DNA of 64,000 bases from Cinclus cinclus (lineage: Eukaryota > Chordata > Aves > Passeriformes > Cinclidae): positions 6,758,001 to 6,822,000 of the forward strand of contig NC_085068.1 of the NCBI RefSeq assembly GCF_963662255.1, read 5' to 3'. Within the stretch, counting starts at the first letter, position 1. The number at the start of each line of letters is the position of its first letter. Shown one piece after another: positions 1 to 14,429 of this stretch. The position numbers and the translations under genes were made by a program. Below the pieces are notes generated by a model, which made no database searches, was not told the DNA's origin, and worked only from the letters and a program-made list of their open reading frames with translations.

Positions 1-308
1 ATGAAATGATGTACAAATCAATGTTTTGAAAATAATGATCTTGAACTTTCTAAGTTAAACAGAAAAAAAAAAACCTTTTTTGATTGTTTGCCATATTGGG
101 TGGGTTTACTCTTAGAATCGCATGCTGTAGAAATGCTAAAAAGTGCATATTGGACTAAGTCCTTAGATGTTTTTTCTTTGAAGAAATAACCTGTTTAAAA
201 ACTGTAACCATTGTCGCTGTATTCATTTATTGTTGCTACTCTGTGCATAAATCTATGAAGAACTCCAGTACAAAGCTATGCACGTTTTGGAGTAGCGTGG
301 TAAGTCAC

Positions 309-359
<51 letters not shown>
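309..359. repeat. T25/A26 homopolymer palindrome
   Basis: A run of 25 T is followed immediately by 26 A and then a short (GAA)n tract. The two runs are perfectly self-complementary. Length is uncertain, since homopolymers like this often misassemble. Confidence 0.9.
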
Positions 360-361
<2 letters not shown>

Positions 362-883
362 AGAAGAAGAAACAGCCTGTTCAAACAATCGCTGTCAAAG
401 ATTCTGGGGTGTGGGAGGAGGGAACCTAGACCATCTTCTTTATAAATCAGTTCCTCACAGCCAGTTCCTCTTGCAGGATGAGTCCTTTGCATCTGATCAG
501 AGTCATTTTTGTAATGAGCAGGTTTTCCTGGCTTTCTTTTCAAATAAAATGTTAAAAGCAGCAGTGTTTGGACAGCAGATTGTTCTTTCCTATCTTCTCA
601 CTGTATCCAGAAATGCTCCTTCCTAGCAGCAGTAGTAGCTTTTCTCCATTTTGTTTTTTCTGCAACATTCTGTACAAAAAATGTGCTGTAATTGTGCGTT
701 AGGCCTGGATTTGGCATAAAAGATGAGTTCCCTCTTACTCCCTTTCATGAAACTACTCTGTAGAGCTTTCTCCACGCCCTGTATCCCTCTTCACCTTTTG
801 TATTTAATTTTAAAGTCAGTGTACTTCAAGAAAGCTGGATGCAAGATAGATACTATATTAAAATGTAATGTTATTTAAGATGT

Positions 884-889
884 AATAAA
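884..889 (+). terminator. Poly(A) signal AATAAA
   Basis: Canonical AATAAA within TGTAATAAAGCAG, followed about 20 bases later by a T/G-rich downstream element (GAGTTTGGACTGATCTGTTTT). It probably ends the upstream + strand transcript near 905. Confidence 0.55.
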
Positions 890-905
890 GCAGTTTGACA
901 TGAGT

Positions 906-3900
906 TTGGACTGATCTGTTTTGCAGCTTATTGTTCAACGTGCAGAACATCATCTGAGTTGTGAAATAAGCACACAGGAGGAGGGAATGCTGTCCCCAGG
1001 AAATGGTTTGGTGTTTTTTAAATGATTAACAGTCAATTATTGGGCAGAGTATGCACTTAACTCCAGATTCAAACAGCCAGTCCTTTTCATGAGGTGCACA
1101 TCACAAAAATGGTTTGTGCTATAGGAGTGGAACACCTGAAACAGGAAATCAAAGCAAAATGATGAATAACTTCTTCTAAAATTTTGTGTCCTTTAATAGG
1201 AAAAGAATTGAGCGGAACATCTTTGTGTTCCTGCCACGTGAGGATCTGGCCACAGCAGCTCTGTTGGCACTGTTAGATTGACAGGGTAAGAAGTCATTTT
1301 CATTCTCAGTAAGAATAAAGTCTCTATGAGGCAGAGTTTTATTTAATTTTTTTAAATGATTTTATTCTCAGAGAAAGCAGATTGCTGAAGTGAAGTGTTA
1401 AAAAGCAGTTGGTTCAACAATTTGGTTTCAACAGTTTGGTATTGGTTGACTTGAGGGTTTTGTGGTTTTAGTGGGTCAAGTCCCATCTCTCGTTCTGGTC
1501 TAAAAAAATCTGGGTTTGCCCTCATTTCACATCATCCAAGAGAAATTCCAAATCCATGGTTTGATCTCATACTAAACATTCTCAGCCTCAATGGAGAGGT
1601 TTTTAAAAGCTGGGAGTATGGAAAATCTGATGGTGACATTACTTAACCAGCACCATTACCGAACTGTGAACACTGGGCTTTTGAGCTGCACGAGACTGGT
1701 AAGTAGCTCATGGCTAGAAATGCTTAAATTTGGGAATTCAGGTTTGGTGGTTTGCAATTCCAAATGCTGTAGTTGTGGAGTTTCCACTCACGTGGAACAT
1801 TTTTATGCCAAAGGATGTTTAATATGTGACTCTGTCTGGTCTGTAATAAAATCAGTGATCTGTCTTACCTTCCTTAATCTCAATCCATGTGTGAAATTTC
1901 CATGTCCTGCCTGTGCTGGCGATAACCTGCCCGGACAGTGATGTCTTGTGTCAGGAGGCTCATGTGCAGCCCTTTGGGATTTACTTGAATTGCCAACAGT
2001 TGCAGTTGCCTCTTACTATTCTTTATTTTTGTGTTAAATACGAAAATTTAATTTGATTTAAACATCTGTGATTGTGTGTTTGGTTATTCAGAGAGCTGCT
2101 ACTAGAGAAAAATGGGTGTGCAAAGGCAGCAGCTCTGAGCTCTTAGGTCTGGGCCAAAACTCCCTTTTGTTTTAGGATATACCCAACTCAAAACTATTTA
2201 TGTAATCTTACCTACAAGCTCCTCCTGTGGGCTTTGAAAAGATTCTGAGTTGGAGATAGTTGTGGGATGTGGTTCCAAAGAGCAGCTTCCCCCAGCTGCT
2301 GGTGAATTTCTGGGGCTAATTTCATATTTCTGGTTCAGATTCTGTGACATGAGAACACATCTGTGAGAATGGGGTTGGAATCCTCTCATGGAGTTTCAGG
2401 GAAGGGGTGAAGGAAGAGAGAACAGATTTCTCAATCCCAGGACCTTGAGTTAAGACCTTTAGCATTTTCTGTGCCCCTCAGGGCTTTTAATTTCTTCATG
2501 AATTAAATAAAAGATCTGAGGTTCTACTACCAGCAGAAAAAAAGAAATGGAGTTGGGCATTCTACCTTTTGACCATGAAGTCCCCTGGAGTGTTTTAAAT
2601 CAGCTGTGAAACACACTTAAAATGACTGATTGAATCATGCCCTGTAGGAGATAAAAATAGAATAATCTGGTTTCTGGGAAGTGGCAGAGTAAATAAAGAA
2701 TAATAAAACCTGTCACCCGTGCTGAGCTGTGTGCCTTGGTCTGCAGCAAGGCAGGATCCTGTGTAGTTTCATGATTAACACTTTTTAGTGTAGGTGTAAC
2801 CATGCATTCACATTGGAGGGGAAGGAATAAAAAAGTGGCTGATGAACAAGTTCTAACAGCAGCTGGCTATTTTTGCATGGTGCTGTTCTCTTTTTCTTCC
2901 CTTCATGTAATTTCTGAGAGTCTGCCTCTGCTTTAACCATCAATAATGAGTTGGTCTTTTTACACTGCAGTCCAAGGTGTAAGAATTCTCCCCAAGTATG
3001 TGGAAAGTTGAATTTGTTCTGTTGCAGGGTTGTTATGAGGAAGTTTTGAAAAATGAAACCCCAGCTTTCAGTTTCCCTCTTGCAGAACAAGGCCTGGTGC
3101 CATTCCGTGGCCCTGGCACATCCCTGGCAGCTCCCAGGGATGGCAGCAGACCTGTCCTGCGTCCCTCACGTGCTCTTTCCTTGCTGATTTAAACATCATT
3201 GCTTAGGTCCGTTCTACCTGGTGAGTCAAACCATTTCTGCTCTGTCTCCTGCTCTTTTCCTGGCCACTCCTGGCTGCTGTCCTGTCCTCAGAACCCTTCT
3301 GAGCCTTAACTGCTGCTAAATGGGAATTCCTCATCCTTCCCTGGGGCTGGGAGAACCAGGGATTTGAGCTGGACCTGCCTGGCTGCTGATCCAGCCTAAA
3401 TTGCCCAGGTTAAACCCTCTCTGCAGGAAATGCTGCTGGGACAATCTTCAGTTCCCATTTCCTGGCAGCAGATGGAACATGACTGGCACGTTCCTGGCCT
3501 GGCCACAGGGCCACAGTTGGAGCTGGACTTGGCCTGCTCAGTCTGTAACCTGGTGGTGCAGACAAGGGAAGAATTTCTTGCTGTAGCCCTTATAATGTGG
3601 GTTAAATCAATTCAGTGGAAGCAGGAAAGCTTCAAATATTGATCAGTTTTGAGGTCCCAGATCAGGAGTTGCTGTTTCCTTTTATAATCTGGGCTTACTC
3701 AAAATAAGTTTAGTAAAGGAAAGGCAAGTTGAATCATTCTGAGACTGCTCAGCTTCTTCTTATATCAATACCAAAGAGTCTCCAGTGAATATTTTTAAGT
3801 AAGGGATAGTAACTGCATTGGTAAAATTATCCAGTATTTCACTTAGTTGGGAAAAACAAGCCGTAGAAATGTGAATAAAAATGGAGTGAACTTTTCATTG

Positions 3901-6900
3901 TTTAGAGAGCTGGCTGCTCCAAGCTTGCCCTTTAGGGGAATACAAGCCCTGCTCAATACTCATTCAAGTAATTCCTGGCTTAACCCAAGACAATTTTGTC
4001 ATAAAATAGAACAAAGAGAATCTTCCTGCTTTAATTATTCATAAGCCATTTGCTGGCTGAGTGCAGTGAGATGTGATTGACCCTGAGTGGGAATCATCTG
4101 GGGAGCTGGAAGTGCAAAATGAAAAGTTTATTTGATGTAACAGATTTTTAAATGGCAAATAGATGAGGGAGGGAAAAGTCTGTTTAAAAGGGTGGGGGAA
4201 AAAATGTCAAAAAGGCACTGAAGATGGGAAGATGCTGAGTTCCCAGGAATGTTTGAAAGCACAAACAGTGCAGCTCCATCTGGTGGTACAAAGCCCATGG
4301 AATGGGTGGTCAGTGCAGGGAAGAACGTGTGTGAGAGAGCAGCCTGTGCTGGATTTGGCTGCAGTTCGTGTTCCTGCACATGGAACCCCTCCTTCCTGCG
4401 TCTCCAGGGTCCACTGAATGTATTCAGATTTTTCCATAAGGCCTTACAAACAAAACAAGCTTTCCCCAGTGTTTACTTTTGGAGGGATTTTCTTTCCCAG
4501 TGTTTTATGTAAAAAACCTCAGTTGGTGAAGATGGAGGGGTTAAAAAAGAGCCAGAGTTAACTGGAGCAGGGGCTCTTGGATGACTTTAAATCCAAGTCT
4601 TATTTAGAAAGGATTCCTTGCATTTTTCTCCAACCCCTCTTCCCCAGTATTCCTGAACTCCCTCTCACATTTTTTGCTGTGCTCTGTCACAGCCCTGATG
4701 AGAATCCCTGCTCTTTTTAGCCTCCCTCCTCTCCTTCAGGTAGGAATGAGGATCTGGAGTTGCTAATGAAGATATTTTGATTGACAGGGTGCTTGTGCTG
4801 ATCTCAGCCTGGTGCCCTGTGCTGTGGCAGGGAGGTCCCTCTGCAGTGCAAATTTGGATTTTGCTGTCACACACACTCCTATTGCACCTGAGAGACCCAT
4901 CACATACATTCCAAACCCTCGTTTATAAAAGCAAATACATTTTAAGATGTATAGAATTCTAATATTTAGGTTGTTTGGGTTTTTTTTTCTCTTGCACAAT
5001 CAGGGTAGCTGTTGAGTGAGGAGCAGTAGGCAGCAGCAGCAGCAGCTCCTTTCCTACCCTGGCTGGTGCTTGGCAGGGTGAGTCATCCTGGAAAACACGT
5101 AACTGCATATATTTATCTCAACTTCCATTGATTTTTCACCAGAGTTCCTTATCTTTGCTTTATTGATTTACTTTCTGGGATACTATAAGCAGAACTGAAA
5201 GAAAGTCCAATGGGAATAATCATGTCTGATCCTTGGCTCCCTGGAGCTCCTGCTTAATCCAATGGGAAGAAGCAGACAGGATTTAGTGAATGGGAGACAA
5301 CATCTGACATTTAAAATTACTCAAGATTTGTAACTGAGTTGTTTTGTTTTGTGTTCTCTCACACAGAAGGTGCTCAGAATTCACTGTTAATACCTGAGGG
5401 TCTTTCACTTCACATTGGGAAGGCAAAGTTCATCACCCCCTTCTGCCAGTAGCCAAGTAAAAATGGCAGTGGATGGTATTAGCTGGAGTTGAAGGCACCC
5501 CCCCTCCTGGAATCACTGAAAATTCAGCCTCACACTGATTGGTGTTTTTCTTGTGTTTAAGAATTTAACAATTCCTTCCACCCCGGAAGCAACAAAAAGC
5601 AGGTGAGGAGAGGAGTTGTGAGACATTGAGCTCTTTAAGAGCACCAGTTCCACCTTCCCTCTGACCCCTGCAGGTTTTTCCAGAGCCCAGGAGCTGTTTA
5701 ACTGCTGAAATAGCTGCTGCTCTTTGCCTGGTGGGGATCTGAGCCTTGAATGAACAATAAGTATTCAGGGAGTGACAGCTCTGGGAGTGATGGACACCAG
5801 TTTGCACTAATGAGAGATCTGGGAGCTTTGCCAAGGATGACTGCATCACTTAATTGAACAATTCTATATTTCATCTGCCTCTTGCATCAGACGTGTGTTT
5901 AACCCACTGCATTCTGAAACTTTGGCAAGTCTTGACCCAGGTGACAGAGTTGCTCAGGGAATGAGCTGTGAGTGAGCCTGTAAGAAAATCCAGAGAGCCA
6001 AGAACATTCAGCAAGGAGAAAAATGAGATTCATTGGCCAGGCTGGTGTCTGTCAGTGGCAGCTCTGAGAAGTGATGTTGGGATTTAAAAAATGATCCTTT
6101 GGAGCTGTTCTGTCTCCCTCCCTCCTCCCAAGGCTTATTTCAATCAAGTGATAGCATCGGCCATGGTGGCAGGAAATGGAGCAATTACAGATAGACCTCA
6201 AGGAACAGCTTATCAGAACTGAAGGTTAAACTTTCATAAGCAAAAGGATCATTCCTGTTCTTTGAAGCCTGTCACTGTTCTATCCACCCAAGAGTAACTT
6301 AACCAGAAATACCAGATGGGAGCCAGGCAGCCTCTGACCTCAGCTCTGATAGGAAAGTGAAAGTTCCTCATTGAGTTGTAGAGCTTGAATTAACAGGGCT
6401 AATTTCTCTTTTACCACTCTGAAAAAGAAACAAAACATCCAAACTTTTGGGCCTATTTCACCTTTAGAGTCCAAATTATCCTGTTAGGTCTTAGCACTTG
6501 AACCAGCCCCATCAATTAAAATCTGGGGCATTCTGGATGGGAAACAGGCAGTTAAGGTTAGTGCTACCTCTGCCAGGAACTTCAAAGCCCTGCTGTCCTG
6601 TTGGTTCTGAATAGCTGAACTTATTTATATCCTATTTCTAGTGCCTCACTGTTTATATTTTGAATAGGAAGCAGCAGCATTGGCAATATTTGCTTTTGCA
6701 GGGTGAGGTGGTTTACAAAGAAGCTTCTTTACCTCAACCATTTTATTTTTTTTGAGAAATCCAGTAATTGGAAAATCTGTGTATGCCCATTTGAACCCCT
6801 TTGATAAAGCAATGCCTTCATGTCTGTCCATCTGAAAACCTCCCAAAGGATTTCATCACATTCCTGCAACTATAACACATTTGGGTGTGAGCCAGGGACA

Positions 6901-9900
6901 GCACAAATATTCTTTATTTTACAGTTTATTCTAATTAGATCATCCCAGGGGTTGTGTCTGGCAGAGTTTTTGTGGGACATCCTCTGCAGCTTTAGCACAG
7001 GGATTTCTAAGCCAGTTCTTCCTCCTCAGTGCTATTTTTTGGGGGTAGTTGAGTAGATTTAATCCCATGCTCTGTGGACTCCCAGCCCTGTGGAGGGAGG
7101 CCAGACCATAAAATAATTCTCTGGGCTGTTTGAAAAATAACATAACTGGGCAGCTGCACAGCATGGGAAAGCACCTTGGATCTTTCCCCCTTCTCCTCCT
7201 TTTCCATGTCACAAAGCCAGCAACTTCGATCACTAATGCAGGGCTGTTTAGGGTCCAGTGGTGAAACAGTGGAGGTGAATTTGATTTGTATCCCACCCTT
7301 GCAGGAGGGCTCAGATCCAGCCCGGGGACCCTGAGCAGAGCCTGTGCATTGAGCACTAACTCACAGCAATTATTCAGGAGCTTTCCTTGCATGAGTGGTC
7401 AGGTGCTGAGAACATCAAATGCTGCTTTTCCTAGGCTTTTGTGACATTTGGGGGCTGACTTCCAGCCTTTAGTCATAACTATGTAATTAACAATCAGCTT
7501 AATTATATCAAAATAATTTGATTTCTGGTTGCTTACGTTAAAATTTTGGGTTCAGTGGGATGTTCAACAGAATGTGCTTGAAATTCCTGATTTTATAGAA
7601 GGAAACAAATATGAGGTGTTGGCAACAAGACCCTTAAGTTCATCAGAAGCTTTTTAGCTGTGGGTGTTGCCCTGTGCTGGGACATTTTTATTCACACAAA
7701 ACAGATGCTGCTTATCAATAACTGATCAATAACTGCTGTATTTGACTCCTTTGGTGTAAGGTATCTTCCCGTGAGGAGCAGGAAAAGCACAAATCCGCTG
7801 TGGTGCTGGATAAAGGGACAAAATTTTCCTTTTTTTCTGGAAAACGTGTCCGTGAGAGAGAATCAGCATGCGGCTTCTGCTGCCACCTGGTGCTGGCGCC
7901 CAGTTTGGCCGGGGAACTGGTCCCAGTGACCCACAAGGCAAATGTAAGGGTCTTCCTCGACGTCCAGTCTTGACCCAAGGGCAAATGAGACACCAAAATA
8001 TAGGCTAGAAAAACACAGGAGAAATTATGAATCTATAAATCGATAGAATATAGGAATATATGGAATATATGGCACTGGTTTCAGTGGATTTGTGGGGTGT
8101 GGAGTAGGTTAAAGCATGTGCTGAGAGGCCATTTTGATGGAACACAGGGAGCAAACACCATAATTTCCCCAGTAAATTATTTCTAGCAGCAAAGATGTCC
8201 CCCAGAGCACGTTGTGTTTCAGTGGTTTGGGGATGGACAGCTGCTATTGACAGGGAATAGTTGCAGACAATATTTCTGCAAAACCTGCAGAGCACCTCCT
8301 GCCACATCCTTCTGGCCCTCTTAGGTTTCACGGGATGAAATGTGAATTTTCTTCATTCATTTACAGACACGAAATCCGAGGAGGAGGAATTATTTCTTCT
8401 GTGCTAATCAGTCTTTACAGCCAATGTGTAAAGTTAAGTCACAACCCCATTTTTTGTGTGTTCCAAACAGATGTAAAAATCACCTTCAGGGAATTGCCTG
8501 GGAAAGACAAAACTCGGCTGACCTGGCTGTGCTCTCACAGAGCTGGTGGGAGCAGCATTACTGAGCTCAGGGGAAAAGTTCATATTTGGTGTTTAAAACC
8601 TTCTGAGCTTGATTAAAACCTTCTGAGCTTAATTAAAACGCTCGGTGAAGAGCTTTTGCTGATGGCAGAAGCAGCAGAGGGCACTGCTGCTGTTCTTACA
8701 GCAGCTCTCCCCTGGGTTCCAGGCGTTCAGAGAAGCACAGAACAGGCTCGGTGGGAAGGGGGAGCATCGAGTCCAACTCCTGGCTCTGCACAGGACACCC
8801 CAAGGAGTGCCCAGCTCTGGGTGGGGTTTGGAGCAAGGTTTAGGGGTGTGATAAGCAGCGACTGCTCCTTCTGCCCCAGACCCAGAGTGTCCCTGCCCTG
8901 GGGCCAGAGGAGTGACAAGTCCCCGTGACCCTGTGTGTGCCATGGCTTGAGCATCTCTGCCCAGCCCTGAGGGGTGACTGCAGCTGGATGTGACAGGGAT
9001 AAACCCGAGCCTGAGGAATGTGTGTCCTCCTCAGGGATCCTCCAGTCCTGTTTTGCTGTTGCTGGGAGTTGGTCAGTCACAGATTTGTAAACATGACCTT
9101 GCTGACCTGGTTGTTGAGCATTTTCTTTCACAACAGGTGGATGCTCAGGGACGAAACAGGAAGGGCAAGCAGGATTCAGGATGAGCCTCGATGTCTGGGA
9201 ATCTCTGATGGTGAGTGGGGAGCACTGCCAGCACTGGGAATGATGGAGAGTTTGTTCTCCAGCAGTACAGGGAGAAATTGGAAATTGCAGGAAACGAGAA
9301 GGTGTCTGCCGGGTTCAGAAAAAGCACAGCTTTTAAGGAAGAGGTAGTTAAAGAAAGGGCAATGAGGTGGAGGCAGGTCTGCTAGGAGAGGGCAATGTGC
9401 ACAGATGTTATTTTGGATGTTCCTTGGGTGATTTTTTGCATTTAAAAAAAATGTCTGCCTGGCCACAGAATTAGGAACATCATCTGTGAATGGAGAGGGG
9501 AGGTAAATGAGTGTCTGAGTGAAGCAAGTTAGTAACCATGAGAACAAACCAGTTCTACCAGAACAGACTGGTGTTTTCTTTCTGGTATTTCTTCTAATAA
9601 AATGTTTTGGGGAAAGGAGAGGCTTCACTGGGGGCCACAGTTACTCTCAGCCTTCTGTCTGAGGCAGCAGGACCAGTAATTTTAACCAGGCTATTGTAAA
9701 TGCAGGTGCAGAGCTCCTGAGTGTGTCATTCTTTCATCTGAAAAATTACCCTCCTCTTTTCTATGAAGAAAAAGGATCATTTAACTACAGTGCAGGATGT
9801 TCTTTTAATATGGGGTATCGGAGAAGTACATTTCCTTTTGTGCAGAGGCAAAGGATATCTGCATCACCTTTCTGAGAATTAGAACAAAGGGGAGGGTTTT

Positions 9901-12900
9901 CAAATGCATCTGTGATCTGAGCATCTGCAAAATACAAGGGAGTTGAATACATGAAAAGAAGAAGTTAATAATGCTGGGCTATAGAGAATTCTGATGCAAA
10001 TGAAGCAGAAGTTGGCAGAGACCAGTCTCTTTTCATTTCTGTTTTTGACAGTCACAAGAGTGTGATATAAGGCTCATATTCAGAATGAATCCTACCTTGT
10101 GCTGAAGCTTCTGGATTCCAGACTGATTTCCTCTACATTTGTGTTGTTCTGATTATATCAACTGTTTTGATGTTTCTGTTTTCAGAATTAGATTTAATTT
10201 TTCCCTTTGCAGAGACTTTTTCCAAGCATTAATTCTGTCTCTTCAGTCCGTGTTGTGTTGGCACTGACCTTAGTTTTACTCTTCTCTTGGTGAAAAGCTC
10301 CATCTGATCCTCACCAGCAAATTTGATTCAGGCACTTACTTTCAAAGATCTTCCATCAAGATTTCAGGTTTCTCAACAAGAAAACTAATTTTTTGTTTAA
10401 AAAAAAAAAAAGTGCCCTGGTAATACCCAGTCACTGATCAGAATTGTCTCTTTTGCTATCAGGTAATTCCCAGGGCAGCACAGACCTGAAGGTCAAAGTA
10501 ATGAAGAGCCTCAGTTACAAGAGGATGAGAAGCTTTTTAATCCCTGGACTGTTTTGTGGGGGGTTTAACCAGTGTTTAATACAAAGGTGGAGTGTTTGAT
10601 AAGCCAACAGCTGCAATGGAGCAGAGCCACACAGTGAGGTGATGTCAGTGACTTTGCTGACTGGGAACAACAAAGCTCTTGAACTTAAAACTGCAGAGCC
10701 TTAGGACTGCAAGGAAATTTTTGGTAATGACCAAGCTGCAAATTGGCTCCCTTGTGGCTCTGAGAGCAGAAATTGGTGTTAATTCCTGGTGAGATAACAA
10801 GGATCAGCCTCCCTGCTGATGGATGTGTTTGCAGTGCTCCAAGGATTCTTGTACCTACTGAGCCAGCTGGTTTGGCATAAGGTTTTGCTGTGGCAGCCTA
10901 GAAAAAAAAAGAATGAGCCCCCCACTATCTTTATTCTCTTTGGAACAAGAACATGGTATTTTATACCTGTACAGAGCCTGCAGTGATAATTCTTTCCCTT
11001 GCCAGTAACAAAAACAGGATTTGGCCATTTTGCTTTTCCTGTCACCTGTTGAGCTTGTGCCTGTTGCTATTTCAGCCCATCCCACAGCTGCCAGTGCCTG
11101 GTCACACATGATAACAAAGAGGAATCCAGTGCAGAGGAACCATCTCACTCTTGCTGTCACCCCTCAGGCTATTTTCAAAGCCTGGGCAGTTATGAAAGCT
11201 GGTGATCCAACTTCCTCCCTTCTTTCAGCAGGGTGTTTATCTTGCTCGCTCAACTTGGGTGACTTCTGGCAAGGAAAGGCCCCAATACAACCAGTCCTCT
11301 CACTATCAAGGGCCAACTGGTAGCTGGAGTGGCATTTTCAGTATCTTTGAGCAGTTTGTGGTAGTGCTGGGGTGTGTTCTGATGATAGTCCAGGTGATAG
11401 AAACAAGCCCTCTTCATTGAAATACTGAGAACTGGAGTTCTGTGAGGAATTCTGGCATCTCTCCTGTGTTCCTGCCATAAATGCTGGAAGCACTGATGGC
11501 TTGTGGGCAGGAAGCAACTGCAGTTCCCAGACCTCCCCAAAACAAAGGTGTTTTATAGAAAACAAGAGGTTTTCCCCACAGTTTCCTTCAGCCTCTCCAC
11601 TCAGAATTGCAGACAATGTGGACTTTGCCAGTGTGAAAGTTTAGCCTAGTAAAGATTTAAGGTGTGATTGGCTTTACAGGGAAAACAGAATTAATTCTTC
11701 TGGGCTGCACATCTTGCTGGTAACTTGGTTTAAAATCCAGTGCTGCAGGACTGTGCTTGCAAAAGCATCTGGGAAACTGAACCAATCAGAAGCTTTTAAA
11801 TTTTCCAGTTCATCAAACTGCTTTCCTAAAAAGAATTGAGGTGTGCTATGAACAAGGTCCTTCCTCAAAAGAATCACCAGTTTTCCTGGGAACAGTGAAA
11901 TGGTGTGATAAGTAAAACAGTTTTTAAAAATATTTTTATTTACAAGTGGAAACCCATCCACTTCTGAATGCTTCTGGGGTGTGTGCAACGACACATTTTC
12001 TGCGTCACGAAGATTGCAGTCTTGATAAGATTGATAAAGAGGAAACAAATTGGTTTTATCTCCTTTAAAGGCAGAAAAGCACACTCCATCAGTCGCTCAG
12101 AGAGACACAGAGCACCTCCCAAACACCCCAAGCTGATTCTCAAAACTCTCTCCTCCACATCCTGCTTCGAGACAGGAGGTAAGTCCTGGCTGCATATTTT
12201 GATATTCCTCTTCATGTTAGACTTCTCCAAAATCTCTCTACTTCTCTCACCTAACTTTCCTTTTCTGGCTGTCAGCAGCTCTCAGTCCAACCCTGGCACT
12301 GTCAGAGATGATCTGGGGATGGAGTTTGGGTACCAGGCCGACATTCCCAATCTCTCATCTCAGATGTATTAACCTTTATGCAAGTCAATTAATGTAGTTC
12401 AGCCTCAAAATTGGGACAATGATATTTATGTAATGATTGGAGGAGTTGGTAATCAACCTGAATAATGAAAAACATTTCCCTGTCTTTGTGTCAGTGTGTG
12501 TGACCATTGGGAAATAATTTACTTGTCATATTCACGTGCCACCATCTCCATCAGAATTCAGGCTTTGTGGTACCTTTTTACTTCTCGTGATCCCTTAGGA
12601 ATTCTGAGTCATCAGAGGCTGTTTGAAATTAAGGTTGAGAGGTAAGAACTATGTTCTTCAGCCATGCTAGATGTTAATAGACACAATTTGCTAATTGCTT
12701 CCTGCTCAGTGGAAATGCCTTCTGCTGGAGGTAGGTTTGGAGTGTAGGTGGAAGCTGAACAGAGCTTCTGTACCAGGCACATCTGTGCAAGTTGTCAAAC
12801 AACAGCATTTTTGTGAAATTACCTTTTTTGTACTGATAGCCCCAGTAGGAAAAAAAAAACAAAAACAAACAAAAAAAAACCCCAACAAAACACCAGAATG

Positions 12901-14400
12901 TTTTTTATGCTCATTTCTCAAGTTCCTGCCAACATTTCTCTTTGTTTTCTTCTCTGGGAGAAAAGAAGCACAACCTGGATTAGCGTTCTGAGCTACAGTG
13001 TTCTGCTCATGGTGTCAGGGAGGAGATGTTTAAAAGGTACCTAAATTTCTGTTTCTCCTGTCACTGCAATCTGTGGAGGGAAGAGCTGTCACAGCCTGGG
13101 ACACTCATCCCAACGCCCAAGCAGAGCTCCCAAGGTCGCTGCTGAACTTGCCCAGCTCAGAGCTGCTGTTTTAACTGCAGCTCTTTTATAAATAGGACAG
13201 GCTCAGCTGCTTAGCAGTCTTATCTCCACCAATTACCAGGGATAAGAGCTCCTCGTGCTGCAGAGTTCAGGCCTCTTACAAAATGTTGAGCAACCACAGG
13301 GAAGTCACTGTGCTGTGGGAAGAACAACCTGCCACTTGAAGTGTTTATTTTTCAGCAGCCAATGTAAATTGTCATGGCTGTAGTGGGGATTTATCACTTT
13401 CACCCTGGTGAATTTGGAAAAGTCCATCCCAAGAGCCAGCCTTGGTCAGTGAGTGGTGGCTGGCAGAGCTTCCATGTCTGAGCATCTCTCCTGGGATGGT
13501 TTTTCACTTCAGGTTTCAGGGCAATGCTTTAACTCCCTAAAGCTGAATTCCTGCCTAGTGTCATGTTCTGGTGTCCCTTTACACTTTGAGAATCCCTTTC
13601 AGCACATTAAAGACATTTGAGGCTCTGAGATATCATTAACCCCATAGAGCTGTGTATTGTTGCCTTAATTCCTTGTACATTGACCTCTGGAATGAAGGAC
13701 TAGTGAGAAATTTTGGCTCAAAATTGTGTACTGTCAAGAGTGGTGTAACATGGGCAATGGTATTTTCCCACATCTAGCAACTGCTTCCTCTTTTTCAAGT
13801 TTGTTTCAGCCTTTACTGACCATCAGTTATTTACAGCTCCCTGGTTCCCCAAAAACAAATTACTACATAAAGGAAGAAGAAAGAAAACCTCCCCAAATGC
13901 CACATTCTCAGATGGTGCAACTTGCTCTTACTGTTCATCCTGGTGTGATTTATCCAGAGAGCTTCATGCATGAGTGTGACCTCTTTAAAGTAGAAGATGC
14001 AATTTTGAAATTGTAAAACCTGATAGGTTTGGTAACTGAAGAACTGTCTTCTTGCTGACATCCATCCAAGGGCTTTATCCTACCTCTGCTGAAGTAGTGA
14101 CAAAGCTTCTGATTATTTTGAGGTACCAAAACATTTTGGGTTTTTTCAGACTGGAAAACATTTTTTTTTCCATTTCACCACTTTGTCTGTATTTGAGATG
14201 GAGTGATTCCCACAAAGTGGTGTGGGCTGGCAAAGAGCTTTGTGTCAGAAAGGGCATTTACCTGATGATGAAAGGCCAGATTAAGGTAAAAGTTTGTGAC
14301 AGGTATTATAGGGGAGATGTGAGCAGGGAAGCTGTCCAGCAGCCACACCCTTGGCAAAAGGTCGTGGTGTGATCTGGACTGCAAAAGGCAGATGGAGATG
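906..14400. other. Intergenic region between the upstream gene and NADK
   Basis: About 13.5 kb with no open frame that looks like a conserved protein and no exon set with consistent splice sites. The open frames present are short and lack recognisable domains. It contains a CR1 fragment near 8731, a short CAG run near 5031, A-rich tracts near 10400 and 12850, and a 20-base duplication at 8594-8635 (AAACCTTCTGAGCTTRATTA). Non-coding upstream exons of NADK could lie here but I cannot show any. Confidence 0.6.
8731..8815 (-). mobile_element. CR1 LINE 3'-end fragment, antisense
   Basis: The segment carries the antisense CR1 signature: a diverged CACAGAA start, then GCATCGAGTCCAACTCCTGG and a CTGCACAGGACACCCCAAG-like tail. 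It is short, diverged and 5'-truncated, as is usual for avian CR1 copies. Confidence 0.7.
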
Positions 14401-14429
14401 AGGGGATGGTGCAGTTTGTGTGTGACCTG

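Larger units (their letters stand above)
1..905 (+). other. GNB1: Probable 3' UTR tail of the upstream gene, likely GNB1
   Basis: No coding exon is visible here. The stretch is AT-rich, non-coding and ends in a good polyadenylation signal followed by a T/G-rich segment. In human 1p36.33 GNB1 lies directly upstream of NADK in the same orientation, and NADK is the next gene here on the + strand, so this is inferred to be the end of the GNB1 3' UTR. The assignment rests on synteny, because I cannot align the UTR. It could instead be ordinary intergenic DNA with a chance AATAAA. Confidence 0.5.

Noticed and set aside
11968..12372. 134-codon + frame in the intergenic region
   Set aside because: No recognisable domain, no supporting exon structure, and ordinary length for chance in a 13-kb interval.
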